Positions 1 to 8,783 of a stretch of DNA of 64,000 nucleotides are shown here, in pieces (position 1 is the stretch's first letter; every line of letters starts with the position of its first letter). The notes under the pieces are model-generated. The model worked only from the letters and a program-made list of their open reading frames with translations, was not told where the DNA came from and made no database searches. A program made the translations under genes and the position numbers. This DNA is from Pigmentiphaga sp. NML030171 (lineage in GTDB: Bacteria; Pseudomonadota; Gammaproteobacteria; Burkholderiales; Burkholderiaceae_B): the NCBI RefSeq assembly GCF_002188635.1, contig NZ_NINX01000039.1:248001-312000 (forward strand). The letters run 5' to 3'.

Positions 1-155
1 CCGTTTTCCTGGATGAAGTCACGGAGGACTTCGATGTCCTTGTAATCGATCTGGTCGACGCCGGCTGCCGTGAAGCGGCAGAACTTGCGGCGCTTGAACA
101 GCGGATTCTGTTGACCGAACTTCTTCTTTTCCTTGCGTTTGCCGAATGCGGCCAT
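1..155 (-). CDS. rpsR: 30S ribosomal protein S18, 3' part cut by window edge
   Basis: This encodes small-subunit protein S18, which binds the 30S platform next to S6. The reading frame begins at the ATG complementary to 153-155 with the basic start [12 protein letters not shown]. It continues through a segment containing FKRRKFCRF and GVDQIDYKD, typical of S18. About 51 codons are visible before the window ends, so the C-terminus is missing. It is the last visible gene of the rpsF-priB-rpsR operon, 28 bp after priB. S18 acts with S6 as an autoregulatory complex in many bacteria, which fits the long rpsF leader upstream. The identification is secure from sequence and order. Confidence 0.95.
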   Translation of the reverse strand, partial: MAAFGKRKEKKKFGQQNPLFKRRKFCRFTAAGVDQIDYKDIEVLRDFIQEN

Positions 156-183
156 GATGTACCTCTTGGGTATTCAATCCGTT

Positions 184-516
184 TCACACCTGGGGCTGTC
201 CTGCCGGCCCGCCCTCCTCGCCCTGCCGGACGATGGCGGCCTGCTGGATGTGCAGCCTCAGTCTGCTTGAACCTTTCCGGGTCGGTGCCAGGAACCCTTC
301 GATCCGGATCGACCGGCCCAGCGCCTCGCGCTCGAGCCTGCCGGCCAGATCGCCGACGACGACTGCGTTGACGAGCATCTCGACCCGGCGGGGTCTCCCG
401 CCTTCGATCAGCTCGGATTCGTGGGCAAGCGCCAGTTCCAGCACCGGGATTCCGGCGGGGGTATACCTGAGCGGCTTGCACTCGACCACCTGGGCGGTCA
501 GATGAACCTTGTTCAA
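184..516 (-). CDS. priB: Primosomal replication protein N (PriB)
   Basis: This is a 110-residue single-domain OB-fold protein that binds single-stranded DNA and bridges PriA to DnaT/DnaB during restart of collapsed replication forks. It begins NKVHLTAQVVE and has the alternating beta-strand pattern of single-stranded DNA-binding proteins (VLELALAHES, VEMLVNAVVVGD, IRIEGFL). Its place between rpsF and rpsR is diagnostic of priB. The start is a TTG at 514-516, because no in-frame ATG lies nearby and the protein already has full family length. The ribosome binding site is weak, which with translation from the rpsF message may keep expression low. Confidence 0.92.
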   Translation of the reverse strand: MNKVHLTAQVVECKPLRYTPAGIPVLELALAHESELIEGGRPRRVEMLVNAVVVGDLAGRLEREALGRSIRIEGFLAPTRKGSSRLRLHIQQAAIVRQGEEGGPAGQPQV

Positions 517-610
517 CGCCGTGTCGTCCGTGGCATCGACGGGCTCCCGCTACGGCGGGCCTGCGATGCGGGCGGTCGGCAACGACCTGTCATGCCAGTC
601 CAGCCGGGGC

Positions 611-982
611 TCAGGCCTCGGCGGGGGCGGCTTCGGTGGACACCTTGCGGGCCTCCTCGCGCTCGACGATCTTCATCATCGGCGACGGGGCGGTCTCGGC
701 CTTCTTCATCTTGACGACGAGATGGCGCAGCACGGCATCGTTGTAGCGGAAAGCGTGCTCGAGTTCGTCCAGCGTGAGTTGGCCGCACTCGATGTTCATG
801 CACACGTAGTGAGCCTTGACGAGCTTCTGGATCGGGTACGCCAGCTGGCGGCGGCCCCAGTCTTCCAGACGGTGGATCGTGCCGCCCTGGCTGGTGATCA
901 GCGACTTGTAACGGTCGACCATGGCCGGAACCTGCTCGCTCTGGTCCGGGTGAACGATGAAAACTACTTCATAGTGACGCAT
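611..982 (-). CDS. rpsF: 30S ribosomal protein S6
   Basis: Ribosomal protein S6 (123 residues) pairs with S18 on the 30S platform. The N-terminus [17 protein letters not shown] and the segment containing [17 protein letters not shown] are hallmark S6 sequence. The C-terminus is a short acidic/alanine tail. The start ATG is preceded by AAGGAG seven bases upstream. It is the first gene of the operon with priB (94 bp downstream) and rpsR. A good promoter lies at 1116-1144, leaving a leader of roughly 125 nt that could host S6:S18 feedback control. Confidence 0.96.
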   Translation of the reverse strand: MRHYEVVFIVHPDQSEQVPAMVDRYKSLITSQGGTIHRLEDWGRRQLAYPIQKLVKAHYVCMNIECGQLTLDELEHAFRYNDAVLRHLVVKMKKAETAPSPMMKIVEREEARKVSTEAAPAEA

Positions 983-1005
983 CGAAGCTCCTTATGGATG
1001 GTCCC

Positions 1006-1028
1006 GCGGGCGTCCGGATGGGGCCCGC
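1006..1028 (-). promoter_or_regulatory. Hairpin in the rpsF leader, possible S6:S18 control element
   Basis: On the minus-strand message, GCGGGC (1023-1028 side) can pair with GCCCGC (1006-1011 side) around an 11-nt loop. The hairpin lies about 25-45 nt before the rpsF start. Many bacteria carry an S6:S18-binding leader at this place. Only the simple hairpin is evident here; the bulged CCG element of the known motif was not confirmed. Confidence 0.35.
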
Positions 1029-1115
1029 TGTAGGCGCAAGTCCGCTCAAGCGTCTAGAGTCGGACAAGGGATCAATCTGGCGAAAAAATGGCTTCCGCCA
1101 AAAATCAAGCCCTCT

Positions 1116-1144
1116 ATTATCGCCCGCAGAAGGGCAAAAAGCAA
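1116..1144 (-). promoter_or_regulatory. Sigma-70 type promoter for rpsF-priB-rpsR
   Basis: Read on the minus strand, TTGCTT (1139-1144) and GATAAT (1116-1121) are separated by 17 bp, a good match to the housekeeping promoter. Transcription would start near 1109, about 125 nt before the rpsF ATG. Confidence 0.65.
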
Positions 1145-1156
1145 GCCAAAGGCCCG

Positions 1157-1195
1157 AGAACCGCCGTGCGGCGTGGTTTCGGGGCCCATTTCCGG
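1157..1195 (-). terminator. Possible terminator after the asparaginase gene
   Basis: An imperfect GC-rich inverted repeat (GGCCCGAGAACC... against ...GGTTTCGGGGCC) lies about 50 bp after the asparaginase stop. On the minus strand it is followed by a T-rich stretch (TTTGGCTTGCTTTTT). The T run is displaced from the stem, so this is a moderate call. Confidence 0.4.
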
Positions 1196-1245
1196 GCATG
1201 GATGCACCGCCGCGGTTGCGGGCTGGCCGGCCTCGCACGGGCGGA

Positions 1246-2205
1246 TCAATACGTGTCGAAGGCGCCCTGGATGTCGTCCATGCCCGCGCCCAGCGCCAGC
1301 ATCAGCAGCACGCGCGCCTTCCACGGCGACAGCGTACCGGCGCCGGGCAGCCCGCCCGAGGCCGCGACGCAGCCGCTGCCCGTGCGGGTCGCGCGGACCA
1401 CGGCCACGCCGCCGCGCTCCAGTCCGTCCAGCGCCTCTTGCGCGTCGGCGCTGGCCGAACCGTTGCCGGTCCCGGCCCAGACCAGGCCGCGCGCCCCGGT
1501 GGATCCCACCGCCCGGATCAGGGCGGCCGAGCCGCCGGCATAGCCGGCCAGCACCTCGACCGGAGGCAGCGGCGTGGCGGCCGTGAAAGGCGTGGCGCTG
1601 GTGTGCGGACGTTCCGGCCGCCCCATCCAGGCGACCCGGCCGTCCTGGACCCAGCCCAGGGCGCCCGCGTTGGGCGAAGCAAAGGCATCGGGCCGGTTGG
1701 CATTGGTCTTGGACGCGTCGCGCGCGCCCAGGATCTGGTGGTTGAGCACGACCAGCACGCCGCGCCCGGCCGCCTGCGGATGGGCGGCCACCGTGGCCGC
1801 GTCCAGCAGGTTCAGCGGGCCGTCGGGAGACAGCGCGGTCGCCGGGCGCATCGCGCCCACCAGAACCACCGGCCTGTCGGTCTTGAGCACCAGGTGGAGG
1901 TAATACGCGCTTTCCTCGAGCGTGTCCGTACCGTGGGTGACGATCACGCCGTCGGCGCCTGCGTCGAGCAGTGACTGCACCCGCCCGGCCAGCGACTGCC
2001 AGAAGGCGGGCGTGGCGTTCTTGCTGTCGATGGCCGCGAACTGCTCGGCCCGGATGTCGGCCACTTCGTCCAGGCCTGGCACGCTGGCGCACAGCTCGGC
2101 CACGTCCAGCGCGCCGGCGGCATAGGCCATCGTGGCCTGGGGGCGGGCGCCGGCCCCGGCGATGGTGCCGCCGGTGGCGACGATGCAAAGACGTGGCAGG
2201 GACAT
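1246..2205 (-). CDS. L-asparaginase
   Basis: This 319-residue enzyme hydrolyses L-asparagine to aspartate and ammonia. Both signature motifs are present: TGGTIAG at residues 11-17, holding the nucleophilic threonine, and HGTDTLEES at 91-99, holding the second catalytic Thr-Asp pair. There is no signal peptide ([13 protein letters not shown]), so a cytoplasmic enzyme is expected. The start is the ATG at 2203-2205. The frame stays open upstream, but upstream codons overlap lexA control DNA and lack similarity to the family. The gene is transcribed divergently from lexA and stands alone. Whether glutamine is also a substrate cannot be told from sequence. Confidence 0.9.
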   Translation of the reverse strand: MSLPRLCIVATGGTIAGAGARPQATMAYAAGALDVAELCASVPGLDEVADIRAEQFAAIDSKNATPAFWQSLAGRVQSLLDAGADGVIVTHGTDTLEESAYYLHLVLKTDRPVVLVGAMRPATALSPDGPLNLLDAATVAAHPQAAGRGVLVVLNHQILGARDASKTNANRPDAFASPNAGALGWVQDGRVAWMGRPERPHTSATPFTAATPLPPVEVLAGYAGGSAALIRAVGSTGARGLVWAGTGNGSASADAQEALDGLERGGVAVVRATRTGSGCVAASGGLPGAGTLSPWKARVLLMLALGAGMDDIQGAFDTY

Positions 2206-2304
2206 GGCGGACGCGGGCACGGAAGGACGAGAGCCCGATGATACCCGCGGCCGGATTGGCGTTCCCGCGACACTTGCGTTTTTCGCTTGCGTCGCGCATC
2301 GATA

Positions 2305-2320
2305 CTGTATAAAAATACAG
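2305..2320 (+). promoter_or_regulatory. LexA operator (SOS box)
   Basis: CTGTATAAAAATACAG matches the E. coli-type SOS box CTGT-N8-ACAG exactly, with the AT-rich centre. It lies 76 bp before the lexA ATG, as expected for LexA autoregulation, and would also control imuA downstream. It sits between divergent genes, so some effect on the asparaginase promoter is possible. Confidence 0.9.
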
Positions 2321-2395
2321 TTACTGGATAAAACCACAGAAGCCCGACACGCGCCGTCGCCACCCGGTGGCGGGCGCCCCGCCACGGAGCCCGAG

Positions 2396-3046
2396 ATGTC
2401 CAAGCTGACCGCACGCCAACAAGAAATCCTGGATCTCATTCGCCAGGCCATCGTCAAGACCGGCTTTCCGCCCACCCGGGCCGAAATCGCCCAGGCGCTG
2501 GGCTTTCGCTCGCCCAACGCGGCCGAGGAACACCTGAAGGCGCTGGCGCGCAAGGGCGTACTGGAATTGTCCGCGGGCACCTCCCGCGGGATACGGCTGA
2601 AAGACCCCGTCGCGGCCGAACCGCCGCTCCAGCTCACGCACCCCGTGCTGGCGCAACTGGTGCTACCGCTGGTGGGCCGGGTCGCCGCCGGCAGCCCCAT
2701 CCTGGCCACCGAGCACATCGACAAGGAAATCGGCGTGGACGAGGCCCTGTTCTCGCAGCGGCCCGACTACCTGCTCAAGGTACGCGGCAACAGCATGCGC
2801 GACGCCGGCATCCTCGACGGCGACCTGCTCGCGGTCAAGAAGGCCGCCCAGGCCCGCGACGGGCAGATCATCGTGGCCCGCCTGGGCGACGACGTCACCG
2901 TCAAGGAACTGCGCTACACCGAAACCGGCCTGAGCCTGCTGCCGGCCAATCCCGACTTCCAACCCATCGAAGTCGATCGCGAGCGCGACGATTTCGCGCT
3001 CGAGGGCATCGCCGTCGGCCTGATCCGGGCCGGCCTGGTGCATTGA
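2396..3046 (+). CDS. lexA: LexA repressor
   Basis: LexA (216 residues) represses the SOS regulon and cleaves itself when RecA filaments form on damaged DNA. The N-terminal winged helix-turn-helix spans roughly residues 1-70, starting [15 protein letters not shown]. The self-cleavage site is Ala98-Gly99 in GRVAAGSP. The catalytic pair is Ser133 (GNSMRDAG) and Lys170 (VTVKELR). Start ATG 2396 gives the standard family N-terminus and length. A perfect SOS box lies upstream. imuA follows after 21 bp, so the two probably form one damage-inducible transcript. Confidence 0.98.
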   Translation: MSKLTARQQEILDLIRQAIVKTGFPPTRAEIAQALGFRSPNAAEEHLKALARKGVLELSAGTSRGIRLKDPVAAEPPLQLTHPVLAQLVLPLVGRVAAGSPILATEHIDKEIGVDEALFSQRPDYLLKVRGNSMRDAGILDGDLLAVKKAAQARDGQIIVARLGDDVTVKELRYTETGLSLLPANPDFQPIEVDRERDDFALEGIAVGLIRAGLVH

Positions 3047-3067
3047 AGACCCAGACGGACGACCATC

Positions 3068-3937
3068 ATGAAACACTGCACGCCCAGCTCCAGTCTTTCC
3101 AGCGGCTTTCCCGCGCTCGACGCCGCCCTGCCCCAGGCCGGATGGCCCGTCGGCGCACTTACCGAAATCCTGGTCCCGCGCGTCGGGCATGGCGAGTTGA
3201 ACCTGCTCGGCCCGCTGCTGAGCCGGCTCACCAAGGCCGGCCGCACGGTGGCCTTGCTGGTGCCGCCGTACTTGTCCTACGCCCCCGCGCTGATCCAGCA
3301 CGGCGTTTCGCTGGAATGCGTCAAGCTCGTGCGCACCGACCACCCCCTGGACGGCCTGGACCAGCTGGAATCCGGCGTGCGGGCGGGCGAGTTCGCGGCG
3401 CTGGTCGCCATCCTGCCCCCTGACCAGGCGGCCGCGCAATCCGAAAGCACGGTGCGCCGCCTGTACATGGCCGCGCGGCTGGCCGCCTGCCCCGCCTTCC
3501 TGTTCCATACCTGCAGCACGCCCGCCACGACCTCGGCATCCCAATTGCGGCTGCTGGCGGACATGAGCCAGGCCGGCCAGATCCGGCTCCAGCGCATCGC
3601 GCCGGCTGCCCAGGGCGGCGAAGGCGCGGTCACGCTGGACATCGGCCAGCAAACGGTGCGTGCGGGGTTCAAGCCGGGGTTCAAACGTGCGGCCGGGCTC
3701 GCCGCGGCGGGAACGCACACGCGCACCGCCGAGGAAACGGACACGCATGGCACGGATGCGGATACGCTGCCGGCGCAACGGCCCATCATCCCGCGAACCG
3801 GGCAACATGGGCCGCATGCCAAACCGACTCCCGCGAATCGCAGCCCGTGGCCCTTCAAGCAACGTCGCGGCGCAAGCAGCAGCCGAAGCTATCCTTCCGC
3901 ACTGGCGCTGCTGTTTTCTCGAGGCTGGAACGCCTGA
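3068..3937 (+). CDS. imuA: ImuA-like SOS mutagenesis accessory protein
   Basis: ImuA proteins, sometimes labelled SulA-like, are RecA-related accessory factors of the ImuA-ImuB-DnaE2 mutagenic polymerase. The first 200 residues fit the family (FPALDAALPQAGWPVGALTEI, with a RecA-fold core). It follows lexA by 21 bp, so SOS induction is likely. Two things are odd. First, neither imuB nor dnaE2 follows; a strong terminator comes next at 4002. Second, the last 80-90 residues are basic, low-complexity sequence without family similarity, while the +2 frame across 3841-3966 reads a plausible tail ending SRLERLSLPTALAAG. A frameshift near the 3' end or a variable tail are both possible. Confidence 0.75.
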   Translation: MKHCTPSSSLSSGFPALDAALPQAGWPVGALTEILVPRVGHGELNLLGPLLSRLTKAGRTVALLVPPYLSYAPALIQHGVSLECVKLVRTDHPLDGLDQLESGVRAGEFAALVAILPPDQAAAQSESTVRRLYMAARLAACPAFLFHTCSTPATTSASQLRLLADMSQAGQIRLQRIAPAAQGGEGAVTLDIGQQTVRAGFKPGFKRAAGLAAAGTHTRTAEETDTHGTDADTLPAQRPIIPRTGQHGPHAKPTPANRSPWPFKQRRGASSSRSYPSALALLFSRGWNA

Positions 3938-4001
3938 GTCTCCCTACGGCACTCGCAGCAGGATAAGACTGCTGCGGAGCCTGTGCTCCGATGCTCCATT
4001 G

Positions 4002-4033
4002 CCCACGAATTTTTGAAATTCGTGGGCTTTTTT
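4002..4033 (+). terminator. Rho-independent terminator after lexA-imuA
   Basis: A perfect 11-bp stem (CCCACGAATTT at 4002-4012 with AAATTCGTGGG at 4016-4026) has a 3-nt loop and is followed by CTTTTTT. It is a strong plus-strand terminator 65 bp after the imuA stop. Confidence 0.9.
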
Positions 4034-4176
4034 ACGTCTCACCGGCGGATCTACGCACTTGCGGAAGTTGTTGTAAGCCAGCAATCCCCCCCCATTTGGA
4101 GTACGTATTTTTTCGTACTCATTGCTAGGCTGGTTGCTCCACTCCCCTCGCTGCGCCAATCCCGGAAGAGGCCATC

Positions 4177-4584
4177 ATGCAAGCGAAATCCCACGTCCTC
4201 CACGCCCTTGCGGTACTTGCCACGGCTGCGGCCGCATCCGTCTGGTGTGCCAGCGCGGCTGCCCAAGGCGTCTCGATCGGAGGCTCGGGTTCAAGCTCGG
4301 GTTCGGACGGCCCCCGTGCCGTCGAGGAACAGTCCGCAGCCATCAGCTACAGCTCTCGCGCGGCGGCCTGCGCACGGGCCAAGTCCCGCGCCTCGGAGTT
4401 CGCCCAGCGCAAGAGCAACTTCAAGGACATCAGTCTGGGCGCCTGCGACTGCTCCTCCACCAAGACCAAGCCGTGGCAGCCAGCATTGCAGGCTCAATAC
4501 GCGATGGAAACAGGCATGCCCCCTCCCACAGGTCCTGTCGACACCCACGAATGCACGGTCACCGCCCGTATTTCGCTCAAATAG
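4177..4584 (+). CDS. Small exported protein with four mature cysteines, unknown function
   Basis: This 135-residue protein is not recognised. It has a clear Sec signal peptide: positive start MQAKS, a hydrophobic core around residues 10-28, and a small-residue cleavage region near SAAAQG. The mature part begins with a Gly/Ser-rich linker (IGGSGSSSGSDG). It carries four cysteines (AAAC, GACDC, HEC), compatible with two disulfides in the periplasm or outside the cell. The ribosome binding site is GGAAGAGG. It is followed by a second small exported protein after 16 bp, so the two are probably co-transcribed. Their position between imuA and rlmB looks like an accessory insertion. Confidence 0.7.
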   Translation: MQAKSHVLHALAVLATAAAASVWCASAAAQGVSIGGSGSSSGSDGPRAVEEQSAAISYSSRAAACARAKSRASEFAQRKSNFKDISLGACDCSSTKTKPWQPALQAQYAMETGMPPPTGPVDTHECTVTARISLK

Positions 4585-4600
4585 CCGCCAGAGACGAGCC

Positions 4601-4927
4601 ATGAAGAAACGCGGGAAAACCAGGGGCCGATCAATGGCGGCAATGGCCGGTCTGATCGCATGGGCGGCATGCTGGCCGGCTTATGCCTTTAGCGAGTCAG
4701 ATCCACTAGACAATGGCTATGGAACCCCCGGCGACTACTCCCAAGACTACGAAGTCCTGTCCGAAAGAATCGTTTTCCACAGCAGGCTGATCAGCAACAA
4801 AAGAATGTACACCGGAGGGGAAATCAATAGAAAAACCGGCCGAATAAGCATTGAAACCACGGAGATGGCTAACAACTTCAGCGGCGTATGCAGCGTGGGA
4901 AGCTATGTCCCGGACACCAAGTTTTGA
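4601..4927 (+). CDS. Small exported protein, unknown function
   Basis: This 108-residue protein is not recognised. The N-terminus MKKRGKTRGRS is strongly basic, followed by a hydrophobic stretch ending in AACWPAYAFS, which fits a Sec signal peptide cleaved after AYA. The mature protein is about 78 residues, polar and tyrosine-rich, with one cysteine. The DNA of the mature part is clearly less GC-rich than its neighbours, with codons such as AAT, AGA and ATA that are rare in this window. This suggests recent acquisition. It forms a probable two-gene unit with the preceding exported protein; the product pair could be a secreted or envelope system, but nothing visible fixes the role. Confidence 0.6.
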   Translation: MKKRGKTRGRSMAAMAGLIAWAACWPAYAFSESDPLDNGYGTPGDYSQDYEVLSERIVFHSRLISNKRMYTGGEINRKTGRISIETTEMANNFSGVCSVGSYVPDTKF

Positions 4928-5033
4928 GCGCCGCCCTGACAGGATCAGCGGCAGATTGAACACTCCGCTTGCCAGCGGCCAGTGCAGGAAAATCGAGGCG
5001 TCCGAGAAACTGTTCTGACGCCTCCCGGCCGTT

Positions 5034-5774
5034 CTACTTCGCCGCCCGCTGTCTGAGCGTCTCGTACATGCAGACGGCCGACGCCACGCTGACGTTCAGG
5101 CTTTCCACGGACCCTTGCATGGGGATCCGGACCAGTTGATCGCAGGTGTCGCGGGTCAGGCGGCGCATGCCCTCGCCTTCGGCGCCCATGACCCAGGCGA
5201 TGGGCTGGCGAGCGTCCACGTCGTACATGGTCTCGGTGGCTTCGTCGTCGGTCCCGACCACCCAGACGCCGCGCTCCTTCAGGCTGCGCATGGTCCGAGC
5301 CAGATTGGTCACGGTCAGGTAGGGAACGCTGTCTGCGGCCCCGCAGGCCACGCGCTGGACGGTCGTGTTCAGGCCCACGGCCCGGTCGCGGGGCGCGATC
5401 ACCGCATGGACGCCGGCCCCGTCCGCGGTTCTCAGGCAGGCACCCAGGTTGTGCGGATCGGTGACGCCGTCCAGCACCAGCAGGAAGGCCGGGCCCTCGG
5501 CATCGTCCAGCACTTCATCCACGTCCATCGCCAATTCCAGCGACTCCGCCAGCGCGACCACGCCCTGGTGGCGCTGCCCCTTGGCCAGCCCGTCCAGGCG
5601 CGTCTGCGCCACGGGATGCACCTTGCATCCGGCGGCCTGGGCTTGTTCGACCAGCGTCAGCATGCGCCGGTCGCGGCGTGCCTCCTCGACGTAGATATCC
5701 TTGATCGACGCCGGCGCATGGCGCAGCCGTGCGGCCACCGCGTGGAATCCGACCAAAACCTGGCTTGCTGCCAT
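5034..5774 (-). CDS. rlmB: 23S rRNA (guanosine-2251-2'-O)-methyltransferase RlmB
   Basis: RlmB (246 residues) 2'-O-methylates G2251 in the P-loop of 23S rRNA using S-adenosylmethionine. It belongs to the SpoU/TrmH knot-fold family. The N-terminal substrate-binding part ([12 protein letters not shown]) is followed by the three SpoU motifs: [26 protein letters not shown], and [12 protein letters not shown] near the C-terminus. The gene follows rnr on the same strand after about 96 bp, the same rnr-rlmB order as in E. coli. A hairpin in the gap may partly terminate the rnr message. Confidence 0.95.
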   Translation of the reverse strand: MAASQVLVGFHAVAARLRHAPASIKDIYVEEARRDRRMLTLVEQAQAAGCKVHPVAQTRLDGLAKGQRHQGVVALAESLELAMDVDEVLDDAEGPAFLLVLDGVTDPHNLGACLRTADGAGVHAVIAPRDRAVGLNTTVQRVACGAADSVPYLTVTNLARTMRSLKERGVWVVGTDDEATETMYDVDARQPIAWVMGAEGEGMRRLTRDTCDQLVRIPMQGSVESLNVSVASAVCMYETLRQRAAK

Positions 5775-5810
5775 CTTTCACCCCGACATGAATACCTGCC
5801 GCGACGCGGC

Positions 5811-5847
5811 GGCAAAAACGACGCGGCGCTGCCCCAGGCAGCGCCGC
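5811..5847 (-). terminator. Hairpin between rnr and rlmB, likely terminator or attenuator
   Basis: An 11-bp perfect stem (5823-5833 with 5837-5847, loop CCA) is followed on the minus strand by GTCGTTTTTGCC. The T run is short and offset by three bases, so it may reduce rather than abolish read-through from rnr into rlmB. Confidence 0.55.
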
Positions 5848-5870
5848 AATGCCGTTATTAGACCAGAGAT

Positions 5871-8321
5871 TCAGTGCCGCTTGCCGCGGCCATGCTTGGC
5901 CGCCGCGCGCTTGCCGCTGCGCGCGCTGGCGGGTTTCTCCGGAGCGGCGTGCTTCTTTGCCGCGGCCTTCTTGCCCTTGGGCATCTTCGACATGTCGGTC
6001 AGCAGCACGGCCTTGGGCTTGGCCGGCTTGCGCTCGGGCGCGGGCGCGCTGTCGCGCTTGATGGCCTTGCGCAGTCCCTCGTAGGTCACGCCCTTGACCA
6101 GCTTGAATTCGATGCGGCGTGCCTCGAGGTCGACGCGGGCCACCTGCACCTGCATCTTGTCGGTCAGGCGATAGCGCATACCCGTACGTTCGCCGCGCAG
6201 CTCGTGCAGGCCGTCGTTGAACTGGAAGTACTCTGCGCCCAGTTCGGACACGTGGACCAACCCTTCGACGTGGAGTTCGTCCAGCGTGACGAACACGCCG
6301 AAAGGCGCGACGCCGGTGACCGTGCCGCTGAAGACGTCGCCCACGCGTTCGCGCATGTACCAGCACTTGAGCCAGGCCTCGACGTCGCGCGAGGCATCGT
6401 CGGCGCGCCGTTCATTGGCCGAGCAGAACAGGCCCAGTTTTTCCCACAGGGCGTGCTCCTGCTCCTTGGCGGTGCCAGGCATGACCGGCATGTCTTCCAG
6501 CGCGTTGGGGACATAGCGCTTGCCGTGCAGCAGCGCCTTGATCACGCGATGGGTAAGCAGGTCGGGATAGCGCCGGATCGGCGAGGTGAAGTGGGCATAG
6601 GCCGGATAGGCCAGGCCGAAGTGGCCGACGTTGTCCGGGCTGTACATCGCCTGCTGCATGGACCGCAGTGCCATGGTCTGCAGCAGCGGCGCGTCGGGCC
6701 GGTTCTTGGCGCTGGCCAGCAGCGCCGAGTAATCGGCCGCGGCCGGTTTGTCGCCGCCGCCCAGCGACAGGCCGAGCGTTTTCAGGAAGTCGCGCAGGGC
6801 CTGCAGTTTTTCCGGGGTGGGCCCTTCATGGATGCGGTAGAGCCCCGGATGCTTGCTGCGCTCCATGAAGTCGGCCGCGCAGGTGTTGGCGGCCAGCATG
6901 CATTCCTCGATCAGTTTGTGGGCATCGTTGCGCACGTAGGGAACGATGCTCTGGATGCGGCCCAGTTCATTGCAGACGATCTTGGTCTCGACCGTGTCGA
7001 AGTCGATCGCGCCCCGCTTCTCGCGGGCCAGCGCCAGCAACTGGTACAACGCATAGAGGTCCTGGATCTGCGGCAGGACGTCCGCATGCTTGCGCGCGGC
7101 CGGCCCGTCGGGCTGCTGCAGCGCCGCCCAGACCTCGGTATAGGTGGTGCGCGCATGCGAGTGCATGACGGCGTTGTAGAACTGGTAGGCCTGGACCGTC
7201 CCGCCCTTGGCGCCGGTGGCGGGAATCACCATGTCGCACACCAGCACCAGCCGGTCGACGTTGGGATTCAGCGAGCACAGGCCGTTGGAGAGTTTTTCCG
7301 GCAGCATGGGGATGACCTTGCGCGGAAAATACACGCTGGTGCTGCGCTCGAGCGCATCGGCGTCCAGCGCGTCGCCGGGCGTGACGTAGTGCGCCACGTC
7401 GGCGATGGCGACGATCAGCCGCCACCCTGCCCGCTTGCGGGCCCCCGTGCCCAGTTCCACGCGTTCGCAGTAGACGGCGTCGTCGAAGTCGCGGGCATCC
7501 TCGCCGTCTATGGTGATCAGCGGAACGTCGCGCAGGTCGTAGCGTCCGGCCAGGTCGCCCTTGACCACCTCGGCGGGCAGGCGCTCGGCGCGCGCCAGCG
7601 CCTTGGCCGAGAACTCATGCGGCACGTCGAACTTGCGGACGGCGATCTCGATCTCCATCCCGGGATCGTCGATCTCGCCCAGGATCTCGACCACGCGGCC
7701 CAGCGGCTGCGTATGCCGCGTGGGCTGCTCGATGATCTCGACCGTGACGACCTGGCCGTGCTGCGCCTGGGCGGTTTCGCCGGGCGGCACGAGGATGTCG
7801 TGCTTGATCCGCTGGTCCTCGGGCACCACGATCGAGAGGCCCCGCTCGTTCAGGAAACGCCCCACCAGCTTGTTGGTGCGCCGCTCCAGCACCTCGACGA
7901 TGGTGCCTTCGGGCTTGCCGCGGTAGTCGCTGCCGGCCGGCCGCACCAGCACGCGGTCGCCGTGCAGGACCTTCAGCATTTCCTTGGGCGGCAGGAAAAG
8001 GTCGGTCTGGCCGTCGTCGCGGATCAGGAAGCCGAAACCGTCGCGGTGCCCCTGTACGCGGCCGGCGATGAAGTCGAGCTTGGTCGACAGCAGCAGCGCG
8101 CCCTTGCGGTTCTGCATCAACTGGCCGTCGCGCTCCATGGCGGCGAGCCGGCGCTCGAAGCCCACGCTGCCCGGGTCCACACCCAGTCGACGCGCCAGTT
8201 CCGCCGGAGCGATGGGGGCATTCGCCTCCCGCAGCAATCCTAGGATTTGCTCGCGAGTGGGCACGTCGGGATCGAAGTCCGCGGGCGTAGAGGGAAGATT
8301 GTTATGGGATCGAGTTGTCAA
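5871..8321 (-). CDS. rnr: Ribonuclease R
   Basis: RNase R is a processive 3'-5' exoribonuclease that degrades structured RNA, acts in rRNA quality control and is often cold-induced. The 816-residue protein has an N-terminal winged-helix region (about 20-90), cold-shock-like OB domains, and the RNB catalytic domain with the acidic metal site GEDARDFDDAV. A C-terminal S1 domain (GDVFSGTVTGVAPFGVFV) is followed by a lysine/arginine-rich tail of about 65 residues, typical of RNase R and not RNase II. The start is taken as TTG 8319-8321 because no upstream or nearby in-frame ATG exists. The gene heads an rnr-rlmB unit and faces away from the tRNA-Leu pair. Confidence 0.95.
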   Translation of the reverse strand: MTTRSHNNLPSTPADFDPDVPTREQILGLLREANAPIAPAELARRLGVDPGSVGFERRLAAMERDGQLMQNRKGALLLSTKLDFIAGRVQGHRDGFGFLIRDDGQTDLFLPPKEMLKVLHGDRVLVRPAGSDYRGKPEGTIVEVLERRTNKLVGRFLNERGLSIVVPEDQRIKHDILVPPGETAQAQHGQVVTVEIIEQPTRHTQPLGRVVEILGEIDDPGMEIEIAVRKFDVPHEFSAKALARAERLPAEVVKGDLAGRYDLRDVPLITIDGEDARDFDDAVYCERVELGTGARKRAGWRLIVAIADVAHYVTPGDALDADALERSTSVYFPRKVIPMLPEKLSNGLCSLNPNVDRLVLVCDMVIPATGAKGGTVQAYQFYNAVMHSHARTTYTEVWAALQQPDGPAARKHADVLPQIQDLYALYQLLALAREKRGAIDFDTVETKIVCNELGRIQSIVPYVRNDAHKLIEECMLAANTCAADFMERSKHPGLYRIHEGPTPEKLQALRDFLKTLGLSLGGGDKPAAADYSALLASAKNRPDAPLLQTMALRSMQQAMYSPDNVGHFGLAYPAYAHFTSPIRRYPDLLTHRVIKALLHGKRYVPNALEDMPVMPGTAKEQEHALWEKLGLFCSANERRADDASRDVEAWLKCWYMRERVGDVFSGTVTGVAPFGVFVTLDELHVEGLVHVSELGAEYFQFNDGLHELRGERTGMRYRLTDKMQVQVARVDLEARRIEFKLVKGVTYEGLRKAIKRDSAPAPERKPAKPKAVLLTDMSKMPKGKKAAAKKHAAPEKPASARSGKRAAAKHGRGKRH

Positions 8322-8435
8322 AGTTTCAGGTTCTCTTTATAATGCGCAGCTTCTGTTGCTACTGCCCCGCATGCAACGGTACACGCAAGGAATAACTTGA
8401 GTTTACCGCAGCAAATGTTAGGCCGTTGCGACAAT

Positions 8436-8520
<85 letters not shown>

Positions 8521-8606
8521 ATTCTTTGGCAGGCGCAAGCCTTCCAGGTAGTTGGAAATCCGAGTTGGAATACCCGCTCGAAGGGTGGTTTTGGTTGTAC
8601 GGCAGT

Positions 8607-8691
<85 letters not shown>

Positions 8692-8731
8692 ACTGATGGC
8701 AGTTCCGGATCCGGCAGGATCCGCAGGCAAG

Positions 8732-8761
8732 ACCCCGCAGCTTCGGTTGGCGGGGTTTTTT
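8732..8761 (+). terminator. Terminator of the tRNA-Leu operon
   Basis: ACCCCGC (8732-8738) pairs with GCGGGGT (8750-8756) and runs into six T. It ends the tandem tRNA transcript 40 bp after the second tRNA. Confidence 0.88.
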
Positions 8762-8783
8762 GTTGCCTGCGCGCATCAGGACA

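Noticed and set aside
3938-4000. Remnant of imuB directly after imuA
   Set aside because: The 60 bases before the terminator do not encode a recognisable ImuB start, and no Y-family polymerase sequence follows; only a possible alternative imuA tail is seen.
5874-8243. Long open frame (789 codons) on the plus strand opposite rnr
   Set aside because: It is a shadow of rnr caused by high GC content; the sequence is low-complexity in His/Gln/Arg and has no recognisable domain or ribosome site, while rnr has full motifs.
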